In this document: one piece after another, positions 7,543 through 13,611 of the stretch
Layout of the letters: each line of letters opens with the position of its first letter
Numbering within the stretch: the first letter of the stretch is position 1
DNA from: Sutterella parvirubra YIT 11816
GTDB lineage: Bacteria; Pseudomonadota; Gammaproteobacteria; Burkholderiales; Burkholderiaceae_F
DNA: 32,009 nt
Reading direction: 5' to 3'
Assembly: GCF_000250875.1 (NCBI RefSeq)
Contig: NZ_JH604866.1
Span: 1-32,009, forward strand
The notes under the pieces: generated by a model
The model's database searches: none
Told to the model about the DNA's origin: nothing
Seen by the model: the letters and a program-made list of their open reading frames with translations, nothing else
Translations under genes and position numbers: made by a program

Positions 7543-8627
7543 TGGCTGAGAACACCGCTTCGCTCAACACCCCCAAGGGCCTCGTCAACCGCCTCGAAGC
7601 CGCGCTGGAGGCGCAGGCGCTGCCCGCGCCCCGGACGCAACCTCTGCCCAACGCCGCGGCGGCGCGTCTGCGCCGCCGGCGGACGCTCTCGCTCGTCGTC
7701 CTCTCGGCGCTCGTCGTCGTCTTTTCGGCGCTCTACCTTTTCGCGTTCGTCAACCCCAAGTACTTCGAGTTCGCGATGAGCCTGCGTCTCCCGCGCTATG
7801 CGGGGATCGCGACCGCGGCGGCGGCGATCGCCGGGGCGTCGATGATCTTCCAGACGCTGATCCGAAACACGATCGTGACCCCGTGCCTTCTCGGGATGAA
7901 TTCGCTCTACGTGCTCGTTCACACCGGGGTGGTGTTCTTCCTCGGGTCGGGGAGCGACTTCTCGACCGATCCGATCCTCTCGTTCCTTTTGGACATCGTC
8001 GTCATGGGGACGGTCGCGGCCGTCGTCTACAACGCGATCTTCGAGAAGACGGGCGGGAACGTCCTCTACGTGCTCCTGATCGGCACCGTGCTCTCCACCT
8101 TCTTCGGGAGCGTGCAGTCGTCGCTCACCCGCGTGATGGACCCGAACGAGTACGACGCGCTCTTGAACAGCTTGGTCGCCAGCTTCTCCAACGTCAACGC
8201 TTCGGTGCTGATCCCCGGTTGGATCCTTTTGGGGCTCATCGTCCTGTGGCTGCGCCGTGACCTGAAGCTCCTCGACGTGATCGCCCTCGGGCGCGAGAAC
8301 GCCATCAACCTGGGGGTCGACTACGAGCGCACCGTGCGCCGTCTCATGACGGGCGTCGCGCTCTCGATCGCGGTGGCGACCGCGTTGGTGGGCCCGCTTT
8401 CGTTCCTCGGCCTCATCACCGCGAACCTCGCGCGGCAGCTCCTTCAGACGCACCGCCACGTGCCCTTGATCGCGGGGAGCGTCCTGATCGGCGTCTTGAT
8501 CCTCACCGCCGGGCAGTTCTTCGTCGAACACGTCACGCTCTACAGCGTCCCGGTGAGCGTCTTCGTGACGGTCGGGGGCGGCCTCTACTTCCTCTACCTG
8601 ATTCTGCGCGCCCCGAAGCGCGGGTGA
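7542..8627 (+). CDS. FecCD-family ferric siderophore permease 2 (CeuC/FatC/YclO-like)
   Basis: A 361-residue permease, second half of the importer. An N-terminal cytoplasmic extension of about 45 residues with a run of Arg (ARLRRRRT) precedes the first helix. About nine membrane segments follow. Family landmarks are SLRLPRYAGIATAAAAIAGA (about 75-95), QTLIRNTIVTPCLLGMNSLY, the ALGRENAINLGVDYE ATPase-coupling loop and GPLSFLGLITANLAR. These fit the CeuC/FatC/YclO group. The ATG shares its A with the TGA of permease 1, so expression is coupled. About 180 bases with a large hairpin separate it from the ATPase gene. Confidence 0.9.
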   Translation: MAENTASLNTPKGLVNRLEAALEAQALPAPRTQPLPNAAAARLRRRRTLSLVVLSALVVVFSALYLFAFVNPKYFEFAMSLRLPRYAGIATAAAAIAGASMIFQTLIRNTIVTPCLLGMNSLYVLVHTGVVFFLGSGSDFSTDPILSFLLDIVVMGTVAAVVYNAIFEKTGGNVLYVLLIGTVLSTFFGSVQSSLTRVMDPNEYDALLNSLVASFSNVNASVLIPGWILLGLIVLWLRRDLKLLDVIALGRENAINLGVDYERTVRRLMTGVALSIAVATALVGPLSFLGLITANLARQLLQTHRHVPLIAGSVLIGVLILTAGQFFVEHVTLYSVPVSVFVTVGGGLYFLYLILRAPKRG

Positions 8628-8632
8628 GCGCG

Positions 8633-8738
8633 GGGGAGGCGGGAAAGCTCCCCAGGGGGCCGACCGGGTCCGCAAGGGCAGGGCGGCCTCCCGAATCCGT
8701 GGAGTCGCCGCCTCCCTGCCGGAGCTCCCGGCCTCCCC
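8633..8738. other. Large imperfect stem-loop between permease 2 and ATPase genes
   Basis: GGGGAGGCGGGAAAGCTCC (8633-8651) pairs imperfectly with GGAGCTCCCGGCCTCCCC (8721-8738). Inside it GGCAGGGCGGC (8677-8687) can pair with the GCC...CTGCC arm at 8707-8720. No U-tract follows. This GC-rich structure fills most of the spacer and may modulate the ratio of permease to ATPase and binding-protein mRNA. Confidence 0.5.
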
Positions 8739-8763
8739 GAACGACCCGGATTTTCGAAATCCA

Positions 8764-8796
8764 AAACAACCCCAAACAACCCGAACAACCCCAACC
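8764..8796 (+). repeat. 10-bp tandem repeat just before the ATPase gene
   Basis: Units AAACAACCCC, AAACAACCCG and AACAACCCC, plus a partial AACC, occur in tandem and end about 11 bases before the chosen ATPase start, where a ribosome binding site would be expected. No Shine-Dalgarno sequence is visible, so this C/A-rich repeat forms the ribosome landing region. Confidence 0.7.
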
Positions 8797-8807
8797 GAGT
8801 GCCCCCG

Positions 8808-9563
8808 ATGCTCGAGATCCGCAACCTCCACAAACACTACGAAGGCCGCGCCGTCGTTGAGGACGTTTCCGTCACGCTCCCGCGCGGGAAAGTGACGTCG
8901 ATGATCGGCCCGAACGGCGCCGGGAAGTCCACCGTGCTCGGCATGGTGGCCCGTCTCGTCGCCAGGACGGAAGGCTCGATCGAGCTTTCCGGCACGGACG
9001 TGACGAAGTGGGGGAGCCGCGAGCTCGCCAAAAAGCTCGCGATCCTCACGCAGTCGAACAACGTCTCGATGAAGTTGACCGTCCGTGAGCTCGTCGCCTT
9101 CGGACGCTTCCCGCACAGCGGCTCGCACTTGTCGGCGGACGACTGGACGAAGGTCGACGAAGCGATCCGCTACATGGAGCTCGAACCCTTCGCCGAGCGC
9201 TTCATCGACGAGATGTCGGGCGGGCAGCGCCAGCGTGCCTTCATCGCGATGGTGCTGGCGCAGGACACGGACTACATCCTCCTGGACGAGCCCACCAACA
9301 ACCTCGACATCTACCACGCGACGCAGATGATGAAGCTCGTGCGCCGCCTGGCGGACGAGCTGGGCAAAACCGTCATCCTGGTCCTTCACGAAATCAACCT
9401 CGCGGCCTTCTATTCGGACTTCATCTGCGCGTTCAAAAACGGGAAGGTCGCGGCCTTCGGGCCTGTGGACGACGTGATGACGCCCGAAACCCTCGAAGCC
9501 GTCTACGACGTGCCCTTCGAAATCCACCGCATCGAAGGCCGCCCGCTCGCGGTCTACCACTGA
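8808..9563 (+). CDS. Ferric siderophore ABC transporter ATPase (CeuD/FepC-like)
   Basis: A 251-residue ATP-binding subunit of the siderophore importer. Walker A is GPNGAGKST (about residues 34-42), the ABC signature is MSGGQRQRAFIAMVLAQ and Walker B is YILLDEPTNNLD. The switch His lies in VLVLHEINLA, and the C-terminal YDVPFEIHRIEGRP tail is typical of iron-siderophore ATPases. I prefer ATG 8808, which begins MLEIRNLHKHYEG as in the family, over an in-frame GTG at 8799. It lies between permease and binding-protein genes in one direction, so all five form one transport unit. Confidence 0.92.
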   Translation: MLEIRNLHKHYEGRAVVEDVSVTLPRGKVTSMIGPNGAGKSTVLGMVARLVARTEGSIELSGTDVTKWGSRELAKKLAILTQSNNVSMKLTVRELVAFGRFPHSGSHLSADDWTKVDEAIRYMELEPFAERFIDEMSGGQRQRAFIAMVLAQDTDYILLDEPTNNLDIYHATQMMKLVRRLADELGKTVILVLHEINLAAFYSDFICAFKNGKVAAFGPVDDVMTPETLEAVYDVPFEIHRIEGRPLAVYH

Positions 9564-9568
9564 CCGGG

Positions 9569-9587
9569 TCCCCGGGATCCTCGGGGA
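9569..9587 (+). other. Small hairpin after the ATPase gene
   Basis: TCCCCG at 9569-9574 pairs with CGGGGA at 9582-9587 around a 7-nt loop, 6 bases past the ATPase stop. There is no U-tract and transcription probably continues into the binding-protein genes. Confidence 0.4.
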
Positions 9588-9656
9588 GGCCTCATCCGCC
9601 TCATTCCCCCGCATTCAGAACATTTCCGACTTTCCAAAACACAAGGACGCCACACC

Positions 9657-10610
9657 ATGCTCCGACGCAACGTTTTTCAGTTCGCCGCCTGCGCGGCGAT
9701 GACGCTCTCCTTCCTCGGTCTCTCCGCGCCCGCGCAGGCCGTGGAGCTCGACTCCTTGAACGGCCGACAGAAGCCCGTCAAGGTCGAAGTCCCCGCCAAC
9801 CCGCAGCGGATCGCCGTCCTCGACATGGCGGTTCTCGACATGCTCCAGAACTGGAACCTCTTGGACCGCGTCGTGGCGATGCCGAAGACGTCGCCCGTTC
9901 CGTTTCTGAAGACCGCCTTTGAGATGGACTCGATCCGCGACGTCGGCACCTTGAAGGAAGTCGACATGGAGGGCTTGATGGCGAGCGAACCCGACGTGAT
10001 CTTCATCTCGGGGCGATTGATGAAGAAGTACGACGAACTCTCCCGCATTGCGCCGGTCGTCTACATGACGGTCGACCGTACCGAGGGCTCCATGAAGAGC
10101 TTCGAGAAGAACCTCATGAACGTCGCGAAGCTCTTCGGGAAGGAGTCGGACGCGAAGGCGACCGTCGAATCCTTCGAAGCCCGCATCGGCGCGATCCGCG
10201 AAAAGAGCAACGGCGCGACCGCTCTGGTCGGGCTCGTCACGGCCGCGCACGTGAACGTCCTCGGCGACTCGGCCCGCGGGTCCCTGATCGGGGAGGAATT
10301 CGGCTTCAAAAACCTCGCGGTCGACGCGGGCGCGAACCACGGGAACGAAGCGTCGTTTGAACTTCTCCTGAAGCGCAATCCCGACTACTTCTTCGTCCTC
10401 GACCGCGACAGCGCGATCTCGCGCCCGGGCGCGAAGCTCGCGAAGGACATTCTCGAAAACGACCTCGTCACCCGCATGAGCGCCTACCAGAAGGACCGCA
10501 TCGTCTACTTGACGCCCGCTGCGTGGTACCTGGCCGAAGGCGGCATCACCGCGATGGATCTGATGTTCTCGGACGTCGAGAAGGCGCTCGGGATCGAAGC
10601 CGCGAAGTAA
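9657..10610 (+). CDS. Periplasmic siderophore-binding protein 1 (CeuE/FatB/YclQ-like, Sec signal)
   Basis: A 317-residue periplasmic binding protein. A Sec signal peptide covers residues 1-28 (cut after AQA). Two lobes follow, starting with RIAVLDMAVLDMLQNWNLLD (51-70) and EPDVIFISGR (111-120), with YLTPAAWYLAEGG near the end. His228 in ANHGNEASFE and Tyr291 in AWYLAEGG sit where CeuE of Campylobacter jejuni uses His227 and Tyr288 to coordinate iron of tetradentate catecholates. Arg120 corresponds to a conserved ligand-contact Arg. These assignments come from recalled family knowledge and position, not a computed alignment. It carries no lipobox, so it is a soluble periplasmic protein. The ATG has AAGGA 10-14 bases upstream. 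It should deliver the ferric chelate to the two permeases. Confidence 0.88.
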   Translation: MLRRNVFQFAACAAMTLSFLGLSAPAQAVELDSLNGRQKPVKVEVPANPQRIAVLDMAVLDMLQNWNLLDRVVAMPKTSPVPFLKTAFEMDSIRDVGTLKEVDMEGLMASEPDVIFISGRLMKKYDELSRIAPVVYMTVDRTEGSMKSFEKNLMNVAKLFGKESDAKATVESFEARIGAIREKSNGATALVGLVTAAHVNVLGDSARGSLIGEEFGFKNLAVDAGANHGNEASFELLLKRNPDYFFVLDRDSAISRPGAKLAKDILENDLVTRMSAYQKDRIVYLTPAAWYLAEGGITAMDLMFSDVEKALGIEAAK

Positions 10611-10674
10611 ACGCCCGCCTCATCGGACACCGGGAGACCGAAACCCCAAGAACACGATAAGAAGGACAACGACC

Positions 10675-11652
10675 ATGAAGAACACCATCGACCGCCGCAC
10701 GCTCCTCGCGGCCGCCGGCCTCACGCTCTCCGCCGCCGCGTTCGCGGGCGTCGTGATGGGCTCCGCGCTCGGTCTCATCCCCGCCGCCCACGCGGCGGGC
10801 CGTCCGCTCACCGTCAGCCCGAAGCGCATCGCCGCGCTCGACTACGCCGTGCTCGACATGTTCACGGTCTGGGGCGAGACGGGCCGCCTGGTGGCTGCGG
10901 CCGACCCGGCGCCCTTGGGCTACCTCAAGGCCCCCGAGGGGATTCCGCTGACGGGCGGCTTGAAGACCGCCCCCGTCGCGGAACTCCAGGCCGCGAAGCC
11001 CGACCTCATCGTGATCACGGGGCGGCTCCAACGCTCCGAGGCCGAATTGAAGGCGATCGCCCCGGTGGTGCTCATCACCCCCGACCAGGCGGGCGGCGCT
11101 CTGGAGAGCTACGCCGAGAACATGCGCTTGGCCGCGGGCTGGGTCGGGAAGCAGCGCGAGGCCGACGCGGAGATCCGCTGCATCGAAGCGCGCGTCAAGG
11201 CCGTCCGCGAGAAGGCCGCGGGCGCGACCGTGGCGGTCCTGATGGTGAACGAAGGCCGCGTCGGGATGCTGCCGCCCGGCGGGCGCTGCTCCCTCATTTC
11301 CCGCGAATTCGGCTTCACGAACGTCGTCGCGCCCCGCACGGGCGCGGCGCCGAAAAAAGGCGGCCCGAAGCCCGACGCCGCAGCCATCAAGGCCGGGAAC
11401 GAAAAGACGCTCACCGACCTCAAGGCGCTCAACCCCAAGTACGTCTTCATCCTCAACAAGGACCGCGCCGTCGGCCGTCCCGAAGTGGGCGACCACCGTG
11501 CGCTTCTGGGCGCGGAAGGCTGGGATTCGCTCGAAGCCGTCCGCGAAGGCCGGGCTTTCGGTCTGACGGACGCCGCCTGGTACCTTGGCGAAGGCGGCCC
11601 GACCGGGATGGATCTGATGGTGAAGGACGTCGAGCGCGCGCTCGGGATCTGA
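10675..11652 (+). CDS. Periplasmic binding protein 2, siderophore type, with Tat-like signal
   Basis: A 325-residue protein of the same fold as binding protein 1: KRIAALDYAVLDMFTVWGE, KPDLIVITGRLQR and AAWYLGEGG align by eye. Its N-terminus begins MKNTIDRRTLLAAAG, a twin-arginine-like signal followed by a hydrophobic stretch and AHA, so export as a folded protein is likely. The region that carries His228 in protein 1 is replaced by a Lys/Gly/Pro-rich stretch (PKKGGPKPD), and no His is present there, while the Tyr of AWYL is kept. This implies a different ligand or a different way to hold iron. AAGGA precedes the ATG by about 9 bases. It follows binding protein 1 by 64 bases and ends the operon at a strong hairpin. 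Confidence 0.82.
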   Translation: MKNTIDRRTLLAAAGLTLSAAAFAGVVMGSALGLIPAAHAAGRPLTVSPKRIAALDYAVLDMFTVWGETGRLVAAADPAPLGYLKAPEGIPLTGGLKTAPVAELQAAKPDLIVITGRLQRSEAELKAIAPVVLITPDQAGGALESYAENMRLAAGWVGKQREADAEIRCIEARVKAVREKAAGATVAVLMVNEGRVGMLPPGGRCSLISREFGFTNVVAPRTGAAPKKGGPKPDAAAIKAGNEKTLTDLKALNPKYVFILNKDRAVGRPEVGDHRALLGAEGWDSLEAVREGRAFGLTDAAWYLGEGGPTGMDLMVKDVERALGI

Positions 11653-11700
11653 ACCGTCTGAAGCGCTGAAGCTCCAAGGCGCGCCATCCTTGCCGCTCCA

Positions 11701-11743
11701 TGACAATCGCCCGGCCGTCTCACGACGGTCGGGCGATTCGTCA
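11701..11743. terminator. Strong hairpin ending the siderophore transporter operon
   Basis: AATCGCCCGGCCGTC at 11705-11719 pairs with 11724-11738 (one G-T pair), with outer TGAC/GTCA pairs and a 4-nt loop, 48 bases after the binding protein 2 stop. It is in the interval convergent with the potE-like gene, so it may act both ways, although U-tracts are poor. Confidence 0.7.
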
Positions 11744-11873
11744 TAGGCGGGTTGCGGGGCCTGCGCTCACGTCCTTCTTGCCGGATGGGCGGTGGCTTGA
11801 TGCCCCAACGTTGCGGGGTGAGCGCTTCATCCCTGGGGCTTCCCGGGCCCCTGCGGCCCTGCGGAAGCGCTTC

Positions 11874-11897
11874 CGGGACGGCCGGGAAGCCGTCCCG
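11874..11897 (-). terminator. Hairpin downstream of the PotE-like gene
   Basis: CGGGACGGC at 11874-11882 pairs with GCCGTCCCG at 11889-11897 around a 6-nt loop, 31 bases past the potE stop on the minus strand. The perfect palindrome GGAAGCGCTTCC (11863-11874) adjoins it. There is no U-tract. Confidence 0.5.
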
Positions 11898-11928
11898 AGA
11901 GAGCGGCCGCTCAGCCGCCCGAAGCCGG

Positions 11929-13260
11929 TCAGTTCGTGGTCTGCACGGCCGCCGCCGCGCCGCGGCGGTGCGTGTAGCCGTAGAACCAGATGCCGGCGAA
12001 GGTGACGAGGCCGCCCCAAAGCATGGCGGTGGCGCCCGACGCATAGAGCGCGTAGAGGCAGTAGAGGCTCCCGATCCCGGCGAGGATGTTGGTGATGCGG
12101 AGCTCCCGGTCCGAAATCCGGAGGCTCTCGTGGTCGATCATCACGTTGATGGCGGCCAAGGCGAAGAGGAAGGGAACGAGGTTCGTCACGACCGCGAGGT
12201 CGACGAGGATGAAGAACTGCTCCTCCAACTTCGGGTTCATCGTGAGGATGGAGAGAAGCGACTGCGCCACCGCGATGATGATCATCCCGATGATGGGCAC
12301 GTGCTTCTTCGAGACCTTGCCGAAGATCTTCGGGAAGTAGCCTTCAAGAGCCGAGCCGCGGAAGACTTCCGCGAGCGTGAACTGCCAGCTCATCAGAGCA
12401 CCGGCTTCCGCCAAGGCCATGACGGCCATGATGCACTTCCCGATGAAGGGCGTGAACATCGTCGCGAAGACGAGGCCGAAGGGCGCGGTCGAGCTCGCCA
12501 AAGCGGCGTTGTCGACGATCCCGGCCGCGACGTTGTTCGAGAAGATGTAGATGACGGCGACCCCGGCCGTGGCGCAGAGCACCGCCTTCGGAACGGTCTT
12601 CTCGGGGTTTTCGACGCGGTCGGCGTTCGCGCACGCGCTCTCCAGGCCCAGGAACCCCCAGAGCGTCATCGAAAGCGCCGCGCTGATCCCGTCGAAGTAG
12701 CTCATGCCGTGCGGGTTCCAGGCGGCGACGAAGCGCTCGGTCTCGAACCAGAACCAGCCCGCCGTACAGAGAAAGAGAATCGGGAGAATGAGCGCCCACG
12801 CGAAGAAGTGGGAGATGTGCCCGGTCGCTCGCACGCCCGGGAAGTTGATCACGGTGCAGATCCAGATGAGCCCCATCGAGTAGAGACCGATCTCCAAAGC
12901 CGAGAGCTGCGCGTCGAAGATCATCGCGCCGTAGCCCACGACTGAAACCGCGATCGAGAGGTTCGCGATCAGAAGCGAAATGCCGTAGGTGTAGTTGGCG
13001 AGAAAGCTCCCGCTGCGCCCGAAGGCGTACTGGGAGTAGCCGCCCAGACCGGCCTGCGCGTTGCGCGAGAGCGTCCCGCAGCGCGCGAAGACGTACGCGA
13101 CGGACGCCGAGCCGATGATCGTGACGATCCAGGCGAAGATCGACATGGTGCCGACTTCCGCCAGTTTCGTAGGCATGAGGATGATTGAAGAGCCGACCAT
13201 GTTAAGGATCGTCGCCATGGTGAGCTCGAGGAAGGTCAGTTTCTGCTTGGATGCGGACAC
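11929..13260 (-). CDS. potE: Putrescine/ornithine antiporter, PotE-like (APC family)
   Basis: A 443-residue, roughly 12-helix amino acid/polyamine antiporter. Long stretches read like E. coli PotE: LTMATILNMVGSSIILMPTK at the first helix, LAEVGTMSIFAWIVTIIGS, YGISLLIANLSIAVSVVGYG, MTLWGFLGLESACAN near residues 215-230, VENPEKTVP, NNVAAGIV, GYFPKIFGKVSKK and LAVVTNLVPF. PotE exchanges ornithine for putrescine, or takes up putrescine with protons. CadB (lysine/cadaverine) is the closest alternative, but the resemblance is stronger to PotE. The start is GTG at 13260, with AGAGG about 9 bases upstream. No ornithine or lysine decarboxylase gene is next to it, so it is unlikely to be a local acid-resistance pair. 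Confidence 0.88.
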   Translation of the reverse strand: MSASKQKLTFLELTMATILNMVGSSIILMPTKLAEVGTMSIFAWIVTIIGSASVAYVFARCGTLSRNAQAGLGGYSQYAFGRSGSFLANYTYGISLLIANLSIAVSVVGYGAMIFDAQLSALEIGLYSMGLIWICTVINFPGVRATGHISHFFAWALILPILFLCTAGWFWFETERFVAAWNPHGMSYFDGISAALSMTLWGFLGLESACANADRVENPEKTVPKAVLCATAGVAVIYIFSNNVAAGIVDNAALASSTAPFGLVFATMFTPFIGKCIMAVMALAEAGALMSWQFTLAEVFRGSALEGYFPKIFGKVSKKHVPIIGMIIIAVAQSLLSILTMNPKLEEQFFILVDLAVVTNLVPFLFALAAINVMIDHESLRISDRELRITNILAGIGSLYCLYALYASGATAMLWGGLVTFAGIWFYGYTHRRGAAAAVQTTN

Positions 13261-13486
13261 AAGGGGCCTCTGTGGAAGGTGCTTGTGGAGCCGTGATTTG
13301 GGCTGTTCGTCTAGTGAAACCCGCCCGCGGGCTCCCTTTTACGGGTGTGAAATAACAGCGAAGCCGCCCGAGGTTGAGACGGACGGCGTCGATGGGGCGC
13401 GGAGCCGCCTTCAGTGACGGGTGCGCGTAGGCCGGACGGATGCGGGTGAAGAGTCGTAAAAACCCGGATCGTCGGCGAAAGGCCGG

Positions 13487-13516
13487 ATTCTAGCGGGTTT
13501 CGGGAGGGCGCGTGAA
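13487..13516 (-). promoter_or_regulatory. Candidate sigma-70 promoter of the potE-like gene
   Basis: On the minus strand TTCACG (13511-13516) and TAGAAT (13487-13492) are separated by 18 bases, 4/6 and 5/6 matches to consensus. Transcription would start near 13480, giving a leader of about 220 nt before the GTG. Confidence 0.4.
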
Positions 13517-13528
13517 ATTTTGAGGCGG

Positions 13529-13594
13529 GGATCTTGCGTATGGACCGGCCGCGGCCCGTTCCCTAATCTGAAGACAAGAAAGCACGCAAGATCC
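13529..13594 (+). repeat. Perfect 11-bp inverted repeat in the autotransporter leader
   Basis: GGATCTTGCGT at 13529-13539 is exactly complementary to ACGCAAGATCC at 13584-13594, with 44 bases between. The right arm ends a few bases before the AAAGGAGG ribosome binding site. It could be a bipartite operator or an RNA stem that brings the leader together just ahead of the start codon. Confidence 0.7.
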
Positions 13595-13611
13595 GCGCGG
13601 AAAGGAGGCCC

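Larger units (their letters stand above)
13261..13611. other. Spacer between potE-like gene and autotransporter gene
   Basis: No coding sequence was supported. It carries a plausible minus-strand promoter for potE (13487-13516) and the 11-bp inverted repeat ahead of the autotransporter start. It also has a GC-rich hairpin-like stretch whose arms AAACCCG (13460-13466) and CGGGTTT (13494-13500) flank a smaller stem and overlap the potE -10. The leader of potE would be about 220 nt, long enough for leader control, but I saw no clear leader peptide. Confidence 0.5.

Noticed and set aside
7350-9614. A 754-codon minus-strand frame opposite the siderophore permease and ATPase genes
   Set aside because: The plus strand encodes well-recognised transporter subunits; the antisense product is low-complexity Arg/Asp/Glu-rich sequence.
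13455-13500. Hairpin with TTTTT on the minus strand as an attenuator of the potE-like gene
   Set aside because: The upstream arm overlaps or precedes the likely -10 element and start site, so the stem would not be fully in the transcript.
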